Notes: generated by a model not told the origin, from the letters alone. DNA of 64,000 nt from Betaproteobacteria bacterium Ga0077532 (GCA_001464895.1 LNEE01000032.1:1-64000), one strand, 5' to 3'. Numbered from the stretch's first letter, positions 20,021 through 28,487 are shown. Numbers and translations: made by a program.

Positions 20021-20262
20021 ATGCCGAGTCAGAACGGACGGCTCTCGCAGCCCACGACACCGGTGGCCTTCGCAATGCCTGCGGGTGCGTGCGACTGCCG
20101 CACGCCAGTCGGTCTCAGCGACCCGGCGCGGTTGACACGTTCAGATCCACACCATCCCGGCGATGATCTCGGCCGTCCGCGATCTCGTGGCAGGCTCGCT
20201 GGTCCCCGTCGTGTTCGATCACTTCGGCGGCGTGGTCGCGGCACATGCAAAGGGCTGCGACG
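20021..20262 (+). pseudogene. Amidohydrolase 2 remnant, N-terminal and middle fragments
   Basis: A good start (GGAG at 20011-20014, ATG at 20021) opens a frame reading MPSQNGRLSQPTTPVAFAMP then AGACDCRTPVGLSDPARL. This matches the N-terminus of TIM-barrel amidohydrolases, PAGACDCHxHVFxDPARF, but both metal-binding histidines are replaced (Arg, Pro). After about 38 codons the text jumps, in another frame from 20136, to HVQIHTIPAMISAVRDLVAG and SLVPVVFDHFGGVVAAH (to about 20262), the middle of the same family. About 100 residues between are missing, and a TGA (20133-20135) stands where family members usually have Trp before His-Val-Gln. The rest of the gene lies beyond the toxin-antitoxin pair, at 21105. 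The family assignment is from memory of the motifs. Confidence 0.72.
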
Positions 20263-20306
20263 AATGCGCGTCGCGCACATGAGATGGGTTCTGCGTCGCT
20301 TTCCAC

Positions 20307-20325
20307 GTACGGACACCTGCCGTAC
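20307..20325. promoter_or_regulatory. Inverted repeat in the antitoxin promoter
   Basis: GTACGG (20307-20312) and CCGTAC (20320-20325) are perfect 6-bp arms separated by 7 bp, 21 bp before the antitoxin start. The right arm runs into TACATT (20323-20328), a plausible -10 box. TacA-type antitoxins bind such palindromes through a ribbon-helix-helix and repress their own operon. Confidence 0.55.
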
Positions 20326-20346
20326 ATTGCACGCAGGGAGACGACC

Positions 20347-20640
20347 ATGGCCAATCAAGACACCCCCGACACCACCCGTGACGCCCGGCTCGAAGCCCGC
20401 GTATCCGCGGCTCAGAAGAACCTGCTCCAGAAGGCGGCGGCACTTACCGGCCGCACGCTGAGCGAGTTCGTCGTCGCCAGCGCGCAGGATGCAGCGCGCC
20501 GGGTGCTTGCCGAACACGAGGCGATCCGCCTGTCGCGCGAAGAGCAACTGGCCTTCGTGCAAGCTCTGCTCAACCCGCCGGCGCCGAACGCGCGCCTCAA
20601 GCGCGCAGCCAAGGCCTACCGCCAACGCACCGGCGCATAG
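20347..20640 (+). CDS. TacA-type (DUF1778) antitoxin
   Basis: The 97-aa protein has the DUF1778 pattern: an N-terminal ribbon-helix-helix (DARLEARVSAAQKNLLQKAAALTGRTLSEFVVASA, about 14-48) followed by an extended helix that wraps the toxin. Family members neutralise a GNAT-fold toxin that acetylates the amino acid on charged tRNA, and repress the operon. GGGAG at 20336-20340 is a strong ribosome site. Only three bases separate its stop from the toxin start. The module sits inside a decayed amidohydrolase gene. Confidence 0.88.
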   Translation: MANQDTPDTTRDARLEARVSAAQKNLLQKAAALTGRTLSEFVVASAQDAARRVLAEHEAIRLSREEQLAFVQALLNPPAPNARLKRAAKAYRQRTGA

Positions 20641-20643
20641 CCG

Positions 20644-21105
20644 GTGGCATTGACCAACATCACGGTCGAGCCCCTGGATCGACGGCACGACCGAACGGTC
20701 TTCCATTGCGGCGAGGAAGCGCTCGACCGCTATCTCAAGCAACAGGCTCGGCAAGACGCCGACAAGCGCGTGGCCGCCCCATTCGTCGCTGTGAGTCCGC
20801 CGAGCGCACGTGTGCTCGGCTACTACACGCTGTCGGCCTCGGTGCTGACCCTCGCCGACCTGCCGGACGACCTGGCCGTGGATCAATCCACCAAGGGTCA
20901 GGGCCTAGGCGAGCATCTGCTTCTGGATGCCCTGTGCCGCAGCTTGACCCATGCCGACCAGATCGCCGCGATGGCGGTGGTCGTCGATGCGAAGGACGAA
21001 GCCGCCGCAGGCTTCTATCGGCACTACGGCTTTCTCACCCTGCAGACGCAGCCCAGCCGGTTGTTCGTGCCCATGGGCACGGTCGCTCGATTGCTCGGCA
21101 GGTGA
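20644..21105 (+). CDS. TacT-type GNAT toxin, probably internally deleted
   Basis: The 153-aa product is a GNAT acetyltransferase of the TacT/AtaT2 type: GYYTLSASV beta strands, the acetyl-CoA loop QGLGEHLL and the C-terminal GFYRHYGFL. In the family, LPxxLA is followed by about 20-25 residues resembling xKLPRYPxVPATLLGRLAVD; here LPDDLA runs directly into VDQSTKGQGLGE, so that strand is missing. The gene text at the junction (CTGGCC, 20872-20877) would be the repeat used in a slippage deletion. The toxin may be inactive. The start is GTG at 20644. The normal length of about 165-175 aa and the missing segment are recalled from the family, not aligned here. Confidence 0.75.
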   Translation: MALTNITVEPLDRRHDRTVFHCGEEALDRYLKQQARQDADKRVAAPFVAVSPPSARVLGYYTLSASVLTLADLPDDLAVDQSTKGQGLGEHLLLDALCRSLTHADQIAAMAVVVDAKDEAAAGFYRHYGFLTLQTQPSRLFVPMGTVARLLGR

Positions 21106-21296
21106 TGCGCATATGGCGCGCACCCAGTGACTGGCCGCACGGCCGCACACCACCCGGACGCAAGCCGACCGGCGTGACCCCGCTCCTGCAGATCGACGAC
21201 GGGCGCCTCCTCAACCAGCTCTCGGTGTGGGCACCCGATGCGGTGGTCCGCCGGAAGATCCTGGTCGACAATCCGACGCCGTTGTACGGGTTCTGA
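21105..21296 (+). pseudogene. Amidohydrolase 2 remnant, C-terminal fragment
   Basis: The frame reads RAPSDWPHGRTPPG, then DDGRLLNQLSVWAPDAVVRR and KILVDNPTPLYGF before a TGA. Family members end in (G/S)DWPHxx...DDGxLLDLLxxWxPDExxRxxILVDNPARLYGF, so this is the last 60 or so residues of a TIM-barrel amidohydrolase whose beginning lies at 20021. An ATG at 21105 overlaps the toxin stop, so a short peptide could still be made, but without most of the barrel it cannot be an enzyme. Confidence 0.75.
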
Positions 21297-21309
21297 TCTG
21301 GCGGCCGGC

Positions 21310-21939
21310 TCACCCCTCGAACAGCGGACGCGAGCGGCGCATGAGGTCGAGGAACATCGCTCTCGCAGCTTCGTAATCGCCCACGCGGCAGGCGAACATG
21401 CCGTTGTCGAGCATCAGCGTGGCCATCCCGTGGACGAGCGACCACGCGTGCGCCGTGCACGGGCCGAGATCGGCGTGCGGCCGACCGGCGGCCTCCAGGA
21501 CCTCCCGCATGCACGTCTCGAAATGGTGGAACACCGCGGCCGCTGCACGACTGAGGTCGGGATCGGCGTGGTCCAGTCGATCGCTGCGAAACATGAGCCG
21601 GAAGCGATGCGGATTGCCGAGGGCGTGATCGAGATAGGCAAGGCCATTGGCCACGAGGCGCTCGTAGGGGCGCTGCTCGGCCCGCGCCATGTAGTCGCTG
21701 GTCCTCGCTTCCAGCTGCTCGAAACTCTGGGCGGCGAAGGCCGTGAGCAGCCCCCGCGCATCGCCGAAGTGGTGGGCGGGCGCGCCATGCGACACGCCGG
21801 CCCGTCGCGCGCACTCCCGCAGGGTGAAACTCTCGAGGCCCGCCTCGTCGAGCAGGGCTTCCGTGGCGGCCAGCAGGGCCTCCCGCAAGGCACCGTGGTG
21901 ATAAGGGGTCTCGGCCCCGGACGTCTCCCGCTTCGCCAT
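21310..21939 (-). CDS. TetR/AcrR-family transcriptional regulator
   Basis: The 209-aa regulator has the N-terminal three-helix DNA-binding domain (about 14-62), with the helix-turn-helix LRECARRAGVSHGAPAHHFGDARGL. The ligand domain resembles the WHG/TetR_C_33 type, with NPHRFRLMFRSD and AHAWSLVHGMATLMLDNG. TetR proteins repress divergent genes until a ligand binds. It is divergent from the ABA4-like gene, and two palindromes of the form GACA-N-TGTC lie between them (21993-22006 and 22036-22048). Auto-repression together with control of the two membrane proteins is the likely role. Confidence 0.9.
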   Translation of the reverse strand: MAKRETSGAETPYHHGALREALLAATEALLDEAGLESFTLRECARRAGVSHGAPAHHFGDARGLLTAFAAQSFEQLEARTSDYMARAEQRPYERLVANGLAYLDHALGNPHRFRLMFRSDRLDHADPDLSRAAAAVFHHFETCMREVLEAAGRPHADLGPCTAHAWSLVHGMATLMLDNGMFACRVGDYEAARAMFLDLMRRSRPLFEG

Positions 21940-21992
21940 GTCGGCGGCCCTCCCTTGGTGTCCGCCCGCCCGAAGCGATGACGGACGATGAC

Positions 21993-22048
21993 TTGACAGT
22001 GTCTAGTTTAACTCGTACCGTCCGCCGAAGTTAACTAGACAATGTCTA
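21993..22048. promoter_or_regulatory. Paired palindromes, probable TetR operators
   Basis: TAGACAATGTCTA (22036-22048) is a perfect 13-bp palindrome and TTGACAGTGTCTAG (21993-22006) contains the same core, GACA-N-TGTC. Between them lies a looser mirror pair, TGTCTAGTTTAAC / GTTAACTAGACA. The left palindrome overlaps a TTGACA that could serve as a -35 box. The sites lie between the divergent regulator (start 21939) and the membrane gene (start 22062). Confidence 0.72.
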
Positions 22049-22061
22049 TTTGGAACTGCCG

Positions 22062-22508
22062 ATGTTCGAGACACTGTTCTCCCTGGCGGGTACCGTCGCG
22101 ATGGCGGGATGGGTCGCGCTGGCCGTGATCCCGCTCCATCGTCCGGTCGCGCGGCCCATCGCCATCGGCGTGGCCGTGGCGCTGTCCGGCCTGTACGTAG
22201 CGCTGATCGCTTCGTTCTGGACCTCCGGCACCGGCGACTTCGGCTCGCTGGCCGGGGTTTCGCGCCTCTTCACGCATCCGGGCCTGCTGCTGGCGGGCTG
22301 GGTGCACTACCTCGCGTTCGACCTGCTGGTCGGCGTCTGGGAGCGCGACGAGGCGCGCCGCATCGGCCTCCCCTGGTGGCAGCGCGTGCCCTGCCTGCTG
22401 GTCACCTTCCTGTTCGGCCCGATCGGCTGGCTCGCGTTCCTCGCGTGCCGGCACGTGCATCTGCGCACGCGAAACGACATCCCCTCTGCCGAAGCTCCGA
22501 GCCGATGA
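22062..22508 (+). CDS. ABA4-like membrane protein
   Basis: The 148-aa inner-membrane protein has four hydrophobic helices. The pattern HPGLLLAGWVHYLAFDLLVG and VPCLLVTFLFGPIGWLAFL is that of the ABA4-like/DUF4281 family, whose plant members take part in neoxanthin formation and whose bacterial members are uncharacterised. It shares ATGA with the next gene, so the two are co-translated. It is divergent from the TetR gene with two palindromes between them. The ATG at 22062 is preferred over a TTG at 22050. Confidence 0.8.
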   Translation: MFETLFSLAGTVAMAGWVALAVIPLHRPVARPIAIGVAVALSGLYVALIASFWTSGTGDFGSLAGVSRLFTHPGLLLAGWVHYLAFDLLVGVWERDEARRIGLPWWQRVPCLLVTFLFGPIGWLAFLACRHVHLRTRNDIPSAEAPSR

Positions 22509-23353
22509 ACACGATTGCCTCGACCCCTCGCGCGACGAGGCCGTCAGCCACGGTCTTCCCGGTGTGGCGAACCCTGCACGAGCGGCAGCCCAAGCTCGCG
22601 GCCTTCGGCCTCCTGTTCGTGCTGACCGCGATCCCCCTCGTGGCGGCCGGCCTGATCGATCCGCGCACCGTCAACGGCGTGAGCGTGTGGGTGAAACCGG
22701 TGAAGTTCCTGCTGTCGATCGCCTTGTACCTCTGGACGCTCGCGTGGTTCATCGGCTACCTGGGGCCGCAGTCGCGCCAGTCGCTGGCCGGACGCTACGT
22801 GGTCCACGGGACCGTGCTGTTCACGACGCTGGAACTGGCATGGATCATCGGAATGTCCGTGGCGGGCCAGCCTTCGCATTTCAACCGAGCCTCCTCGGTC
22901 GCCGACGTGCTCTACAGCCTCGCCGGCCTCGGCGCGGTGGGGCTGACGGTCAGCATGTTGATCCAGGGCGTCCAGCTGGCCCGCGACCGCACCGTGGCGC
23001 TGGCGCCCGCCTTCCGGTTGTCGCTGGTGCTGGGATCCCTCCTCGGCGGCGTCGGCACCCTCGCCTTCGCCGGGTTCATGGCTTCCGGGAAGGGGCACTG
23101 GATCGGGGGGATTGCGTCCGACGCCGCCGGCCTGCCGCTCATCGGCTGGTCGCGCACCGGGGGGGACCTGCGCGTGGCCCACTTCTGGGCCACCCACGCC
23201 CAGCAGCTCGTACCTCTGGCAGGTGCCGTTCTCGCGCGCGTTGCAGGACGGTGGGCGTTGCCCGCGACGGTGCTCACGGCCCTTGCCTACGCGGCGTTCA
23301 CTGTCTTCACCTTCGCGCAGGCGCTGGGCGGGCAGCCATTCCTCGCCGGGTGA
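22505..23353 (+). CDS. Multi-pass membrane protein of unknown function
   Basis: The 282-aa protein has about seven or eight hydrophobic helices starting near residue 33 and ending near the C-terminus. Polar signatures include VSVWVKPVKFLLSIALYLW, PSHFNRASS and AHFWATHAQQLVP. I cannot name the family or a transported substrate. The start overlaps the stop of the ABA4-like gene by 4 bp (ATGA at 22505-22508), and both are presumably under the divergent TetR regulator. Confidence 0.75.
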   Translation: MNTIASTPRATRPSATVFPVWRTLHERQPKLAAFGLLFVLTAIPLVAAGLIDPRTVNGVSVWVKPVKFLLSIALYLWTLAWFIGYLGPQSRQSLAGRYVVHGTVLFTTLELAWIIGMSVAGQPSHFNRASSVADVLYSLAGLGAVGLTVSMLIQGVQLARDRTVALAPAFRLSLVLGSLLGGVGTLAFAGFMASGKGHWIGGIASDAAGLPLIGWSRTGGDLRVAHFWATHAQQLVPLAGAVLARVAGRWALPATVLTALAYAAFTVFTFAQALGGQPFLAG

Positions 23354-23461
23354 GCACCGGAGGGATCGCCGCACTTTCTCGCCGGTCTTTCTCGTAGACA
23401 GTACGCCGCACCCGTAAAATCGTGGTCTTCCGGTTCGCACCACCCTCAGGATCGCCCCCCT

Positions 23462-25225
23462 TTGAACAAGCCCACGCCCGCCGCTCCGGCGCCCGCCTCC
23501 AACTTCATCCGCAATGTGATCGATGCCGACCTCGCGCGCGACGCCTACGCGACCCGTACCTGGAGCGGCAAGCCCGGCCCCGCCGCGGTACAGGCCGGCG
23601 CGGCGAAGGACCCCGCCCGCATCCGCACGCGCTTCCCGCCGGAGCCGAACGGCTATCTCCACATCGGTCACGCGAAATCCATCTGCCTCAACTTCGGCCT
23701 CGCGCGCGACTACGCAGGCGCCTGCCACATGCGGTTCGACGACACGAACCCGACGAAGGAGGAGCAGGAGTACGTCGACTCCATCATGGCGTCGGTGCAG
23801 TGGCTGGGCTTCGGCTGGGGCGACCATCTCTTCTACGCCTCGGACTACTTCGAGACCCTGTACGCGTTCGCCGTCGCGTTCATCGAGCACGGCCTGGCCT
23901 ACGTCGACTCGATCACCCCCGAGGAGATGCGGGCCCTGCGCGGCACGCTGACGGAGCCCGGCAAACCGAGTCCGTATCGCGATCGGAGCGTCGCGGAGAA
24001 CCTCGATCTCTTCCAGCGCATGCGCGCGGGCGAGTTCCCCGACGGCGCGCACGTTCTGCGGCTCAACATCGACATGGCCTCGCCCAACATCAACATGCGC
24101 GATCCGGTGATCTACCGCATCCGCCATGCGCATCACCATCGCACCGGCGACGCGTGGTGCGTGTACCCGATGTACGACTACACGCACTGCATCTCGGACG
24201 CCCTGGAGAACATCACCCACTCGATCTGCACGCTGGAGTTCGAGGACCATCGCCCGCTGTACGACTGGGTGCTCGACAAGCTCGCGGCGTTCGGCCTGCT
24301 CGCGCGTCCGCTGCCCCATCAGTACGAGTTCGCGCGCCTCAATCTCACTTACACCGTGCTCTCGAAGCGGAAGCTGATCCAGCTCGTGGACGAGAAGCAC
24401 GTGGCCGGCTGGGACGACCCGCGCCTGCCCACGCTCGCGGGGTTCCGCCGCCGCGGGTACACGCCGGAAGCGATCCGCCTCTTCGCCGAGCGCATCGGGG
24501 TGTCAAAGGAGAACTCGCTGATCGAGATGACGATCCTCGAGGACTGCCTCCGGAAGGATCTCGACGAACGCGCCGCGCGCGCCATCGCCGTGCTCGACCC
24601 CGTGAAGCTCGTGATCGACAACTGGCCCGCCGATCGCGTCGAGACCGCCGAAGCCCCCGTGCACCCGCACAAGCCGGAACTCGGCAAGCGCAGTTTCCCG
24701 ATCGGCCGCGAACTCTGGATCGAGCGCGAGGACTTCGAGGAGACGCCTCCCAAGGGTTTCTTCCGCCTCACGCCCGGCGCCATGGTGCGACTGCGCTACG
24801 GCTACGTCATCCAGTGCCTCGGCTTCGACAAGGACGCCGACGGCCGCATCACCGCCGTGCACTGCGAGGTGATGCCGGACTCGAAGTCCGGCACGCCGGG
24901 CGCGGACAACTACAAGGTGAAGGGCAACATCCACTGGGTGTGTGCGAACAGCGCGCTCGACGCCGAGGTGCGGCTCTACGACCGCCTGTTCTCGGTGGCC
25001 ACGCCCGGTAGCGGCGACACCGACTACCTCACGCAGATCAACCCGGACTCGGTCCGAACGATCCGCGCGAAGCTCGAACCCGGGCTGCGCGACGCCAAGC
25101 CCGAAGACCGCTTCCAGTTCGAGCGTCACGGCTACTTCGTGGCCGACGCGCGCGATTCGAAGCCGGGCGCCCCGGTCTTCAATCGCGCGGTGACGCTGCG
25201 GGACACGTTCGGGAAGGGTGGATAG
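23462..25225 (+). CDS. glnS: Glutaminyl-tRNA synthetase
   Basis: The 587-aa class I synthetase charges tRNA(Gln) with glutamine. HIGH is at 67-70 in [13 protein letters not shown], and the KMSKS loop is the family variant VLSKRKL at about 299-305. The C-terminal anticodon-binding beta-barrels follow ([33 protein letters not shown]). Length is close to typical (about 555-580). The start is a TTG at 23462: the protein segment [12 protein letters not shown] that follows is the conserved N-terminus of bacterial GlnRS, and no in-frame ATG exists before residue 89. The presence of glnS means that this organism need not depend only on GatCAB for Gln-tRNA. Confidence 0.96.
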   Translation: MNKPTPAAPAPASNFIRNVIDADLARDAYATRTWSGKPGPAAVQAGAAKDPARIRTRFPPEPNGYLHIGHAKSICLNFGLARDYAGACHMRFDDTNPTKEEQEYVDSIMASVQWLGFGWGDHLFYASDYFETLYAFAVAFIEHGLAYVDSITPEEMRALRGTLTEPGKPSPYRDRSVAENLDLFQRMRAGEFPDGAHVLRLNIDMASPNINMRDPVIYRIRHAHHHRTGDAWCVYPMYDYTHCISDALENITHSICTLEFEDHRPLYDWVLDKLAAFGLLARPLPHQYEFARLNLTYTVLSKRKLIQLVDEKHVAGWDDPRLPTLAGFRRRGYTPEAIRLFAERIGVSKENSLIEMTILEDCLRKDLDERAARAIAVLDPVKLVIDNWPADRVETAEAPVHPHKPELGKRSFPIGRELWIEREDFEETPPKGFFRLTPGAMVRLRYGYVIQCLGFDKDADGRITAVHCEVMPDSKSGTPGADNYKVKGNIHWVCANSALDAEVRLYDRLFSVATPGSGDTDYLTQINPDSVRTIRAKLEPGLRDAKPEDRFQFERHGYFVADARDSKPGAPVFNRAVTLRDTFGKGG

Positions 25226-25329
25226 TCTCCGGGCGGTCTCCGCAACTTGTCGCGTGCCTCGCCGGGGGCGCATGATCGGGCCTCGGGCGCCGTGGGCCCG
25301 CCAACAACGACAAGACTGTGGAGACCTGC

Positions 25330-26742
25330 ATGCACCCGATTCGGCCAGTCCTTTCCGCGCGCATGCCATGGCGTTCCGCCCTCGCAGGCGTGGCGATCGC
25401 CCTCTCCACCGTCTCGGTCCAGGCCGCCGACACCGCGCCCTTCGGTTTCGACCAGCCCTTCGACAATGCGCAACCGTCGCTGGCACTGAATCAGCAGCTG
25501 GCGGCGATCGGCCCGGCCTTTCCCCGGCGCGAAAGCGCCGCCGCCGATTCGAAGGCGCTGGGCATCGTGCGTACGTACGCCAACTTCCGCGCCCCATTCG
25601 GCGAGCAGCTGGCAGACGGCAGGCTGCTGTCGATCGGAGACAACAGCGCCCTCTTCTCCCTCGTCGGGACGCAGTTTGGCGGCAACGGCAGGTCGACATT
25701 CGCAGTACCGGACCTGCGGGGGCGAGTCATTGTCGACGCTGCGGACGGCTTCATCGGGGACATCACGGGCAGCCGCGAAACCAAGCTCACGGTCGCTCAG
25801 CTTCCGTCGCATGCGCATGAGGTCGCCGGAGGCCTGTTCACCGAACCCACGGGGGGTGGCCAGCCGGTCGACAACCGCCAGGCCTCGCTCGGCCTGCGCT
25901 ACCTGATCGCGACCGACAGCTTCTATCCGGCACACGGTGGCGGCGGCGCCGCGACACCCACCTTCATCGGACAGGTGGTGGCCTCCACCACCAATTTCGC
26001 TCCGGCCGGGTTCAGATTCGCCGACGGGCAGGTGCTCTCCATCGCCGAGCACACGGCACTCTTCTCGGTGATCGGCACCACGTACGGCGGTGACGGGCAG
26101 GAAACCTTCGCGCTGCCCGATCTGCGGGGCCGCACGATCATCGGCGCCGGTCGGGGCGCGGGTCTCACCGCGCGATCCCTGGGCGAGGCAGTGGGCACGA
26201 ACACGTTCACGCTGACGGAATCGCAGATGCCCCAGCACGCGCACGCCCTGGGCGACGGCTCGGCTTCGTCGCCGACCGGGGGCAACGACAGCGTGGGCAA
26301 CATGCAAGCATCGCTGGCGCTCACCTACCTCATCGCGGCTTTCGGCACCTATCCGTCGTTCGACTGTTGCATGGGCATCGAGCAGACGGTCCTGGGCGAG
26401 ATCACGGCGTTCGCTGGCGGCTACGCGCCGGACGGCTGGATGCTCGCCGACGGACGTTTGCTGAGGATCAGCGAGAACTCCGCGCTGTTCTCGCTGCTGG
26501 GCACCACCTACGGCGGCGATGGCAGGACGACGTTCGCCCTGCCGGACCTGCGCGGCCGGACCATCGTCGGGGCCGACGGCGACACCTCCGTGGGCACGAC
26601 GTTCGGCTCGGAGCGCTTCACCCTCGCCGCCTCGCAGTTGCCATCCCACGTCCACACGATGCCGATTCCGGAACCGTCGACTTGGGCGATGCTGCTGGCG
26701 GGGCTCGCCGGGGTGGCGGGCGTCGCGCGGCGCAGGCGGTAG
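25330..26742 (+). CDS. Triple tail-collar-domain protein with PEP-CTERM sorting signal
   Basis: The 470-aa protein has a signal peptide (cleavage after VQA, about 34-36), then three copies of the phage tail-collar/microcystin-dependent-protein pattern. Each reads FAxxF...G..LADGxxLxIxxNSALFSLxGTxxGGxGxxTFAxPDLRGRxIV..., with a QxPxHxH pair after it. Copies start near residues 80, 223 and 360. The C-terminus PIPEPSTWAMLLAGLAGVAGVARRRR-type tail is a PEP-CTERM signal (PEP motif, hydrophobic helix, Arg cluster), used by exosortase/XrtA systems in Gram-negatives for exopolysaccharide-linked surface proteins. GGAG at 25320-25323 supports ATG 25330. Collar domains trimerise at phage tail-fibre tips; on a cell-surface protein a ligand- or polysaccharide-binding role is inferred. 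Confidence 0.85.
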   Translation: MHPIRPVLSARMPWRSALAGVAIALSTVSVQAADTAPFGFDQPFDNAQPSLALNQQLAAIGPAFPRRESAAADSKALGIVRTYANFRAPFGEQLADGRLLSIGDNSALFSLVGTQFGGNGRSTFAVPDLRGRVIVDAADGFIGDITGSRETKLTVAQLPSHAHEVAGGLFTEPTGGGQPVDNRQASLGLRYLIATDSFYPAHGGGGAATPTFIGQVVASTTNFAPAGFRFADGQVLSIAEHTALFSVIGTTYGGDGQETFALPDLRGRTIIGAGRGAGLTARSLGEAVGTNTFTLTESQMPQHAHALGDGSASSPTGGNDSVGNMQASLALTYLIAAFGTYPSFDCCMGIEQTVLGEITAFAGGYAPDGWMLADGRLLRISENSALFSLLGTTYGGDGRTTFALPDLRGRTIVGADGDTSVGTTFGSERFTLAASQLPSHVHTMPIPEPSTWAMLLAGLAGVAGVARRRR

Positions 26743-26874
26743 TCCCCCGCAGTCGCCGATTCGCGGGTACGCGCAGGGGGCGTCCCGCCTCGTGCATTGC
26801 GCACACACTGACGGTCAACCTTGGGCAAAAGGCCCCAGCGGCTCTGCCCGGCTCCCCACACCACGGAAAATACG

Positions 26875-27828
26875 ATGAAGATGCTCTCCGGGATCGCTCT
26901 CGCGATTCTCGCCGGTCACGCCTGTGCGGCCGGCCGCTCCACGCTCGATGAAATGCCGGCGCCAGTCCGGTCGACGTTGGTGCACGCCTATCTGGCGGAC
27001 GAAGATCCGGACAAGTACAGCGAGGTGTTCTTCGAACCGGCGGTGATCGACGGTCTGCCGGGCGCCATTGTCACCTTGCGCGTCAACGACGGCGCGAAGG
27101 TGGAGCAGGGACAGCATCGCTTCATCCTGCCGGAGAAGGACGAACGACTCTGCAACGAGTCAGGGAGCGTGATGCGGCATGCGTTCGGCGGCGAGATCGT
27201 CGGAGAGCCGAACTGGCGGGTCGCATTGCCCGTCAGCTGGGACAAGCATCGGACCCCGTATCGCACCTATGCCGACGGCGTCTCGCCGATCGACGTCATC
27301 GGCACGGAGCTCTGCCTCGCGCATTTCTCGACGTTCAGCGACGACCTCCAGGAACGCACCGAGGCGCTGGTGGCGGAGCGACGGCGTCAGTGGGAGGAAC
27401 AGAACGCCGTGAAACAAGCCCGCACCGAGGCAGACGTCGTGGTGCTGCGGGCATGCCTGCGGGATCGGGAGGCCCTCGAACGTACGGGCGAAGCGGCGGA
27501 ACGCGAGGAGAGTGCGCTCGTATCGTCATTGGATCGGCTCGCGATCATGCGCGCCGGCCTCGAACTCCAGCGGGGCATCCTCGATTCCTACCAGGCCTCG
27601 GCCGCGAGCCGGAACGAGTTCGACCGCCAGGTGCGGGCTTACAGCATCGCAGCAGCCGAGCACGATCGGAAGGTGAAAGCCCACGAACGCGTCCTGGCCC
27701 GTGGACGTACCGAATCGGACCGCATCGAGGCTGCGTGCGAAGGGCGGGAGTTCTCGGGCGCGGCCGCGCACGAGGTCTGCCGCAGCGACACCTCGGCTTT
27801 CTGCGACAAAGTCAGGAAACGGCACTGA
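26875..27828 (+). CDS. Exported coiled-coil protein of unknown function
   Basis: The 317-aa product has a short signal peptide (MKMLSGIALAILAGHACAAG, cleavage near 18-19). Residues about 20-165 form an unassigned domain with mixed strands. From about 165 to 290 the sequence is strongly charged and helical (ERTEALVAERRRQWEEQ; REALERTGEAAEREESALV), suggesting a coiled coil. Cysteines at the end (AACEGREF, EVCRSD, AFCDK) could form disulfides. No family is recognised. It follows the tail-collar gene by 132 bp on the same strand. Confidence 0.7.
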   Translation: MKMLSGIALAILAGHACAAGRSTLDEMPAPVRSTLVHAYLADEDPDKYSEVFFEPAVIDGLPGAIVTLRVNDGAKVEQGQHRFILPEKDERLCNESGSVMRHAFGGEIVGEPNWRVALPVSWDKHRTPYRTYADGVSPIDVIGTELCLAHFSTFSDDLQERTEALVAERRRQWEEQNAVKQARTEADVVVLRACLRDREALERTGEAAEREESALVSSLDRLAIMRAGLELQRGILDSYQASAASRNEFDRQVRAYSIAAAEHDRKVKAHERVLARGRTESDRIEAACEGREFSGAAAHEVCRSDTSAFCDKVRKRH

Positions 27829-27980
27829 GTCGGCACGACGCCACGAGAGAGCAGCATCATGCTTTTCATGAGTGCGGATTGCGTGCATTCACCCGTGGCT
27901 CGGGGTGCACCCGGGGTCTAGGATTCTCCACAAGGGCCGACCACGAGCGGTCCAGACTGAACGACCACGGAGGATTCGAC

Positions 27981-28463
27981 ATGCGCATCGCCTCACTGAC
28001 CGCCCTGGGTTTCGCCGCTGCCACGCTGCTTGCCCATGCGGACGACGGATCACCGATCCCGTTTCCGGACGGGTATCGCCAGTGGCATCACCACCACTCG
28101 ACGGTGAACATGAAGGGACACGCACCGGAGGGCAACACCGGCATCCAGCACGTCTACGCAGACCCCCGCGCGGTGGCGGGGTTGCGATCGGGCAGCTTCG
28201 AGGACGGCGCCACGTTCGTCGTGGACCGCTTCACCTACGAAGAAGCGCCGAACTCGAGTCTGGTGCAGGGCAAGCGCAAGGTGATCGCGGTGATGGTGCG
28301 CGATGCCGCCCGCTTCTCCCAGACCGGCGGCTGGGGCTTCCAGGCGTTCAAGGGCGGGGATCCATCGATGCGCGCGGTGAGCGACGGCGGCTCGGCCTGC
28401 TTCTCGTGCCATGCCCCCCTCGGTGAGAACAACTTCCTGTTCACCCGCGGCGAGAAACCCTGA
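27981..28463 (+). CDS. Cytochrome P460 family protein
   Basis: The 160-aa periplasmic protein has a signal peptide (cleavage after LAHA, about 17-20), the P460-like opening PIPFPDGYRQWHHHHS, and one heme c site, CFSCH, near 138-142. Cytochromes P460 and c'-beta share this beta fold; in ammonia oxidisers P460 oxidises hydroxylamine to N2O using a Lys-heme cross-link, whereas c'-beta proteins bind NO. Which of these applies is not decided by the sequence alone. GGAGG at 27970-27974 is a strong ribosome site. Confidence 0.85.
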   Translation: MRIASLTALGFAAATLLAHADDGSPIPFPDGYRQWHHHHSTVNMKGHAPEGNTGIQHVYADPRAVAGLRSGSFEDGATFVVDRFTYEEAPNSSLVQGKRKVIAVMVRDAARFSQTGGWGFQAFKGGDPSMRAVSDGGSACFSCHAPLGENNFLFTRGEKP

Positions 28464-28487
28464 CCGGCCTGCCGGGCGTCCGCAGCG

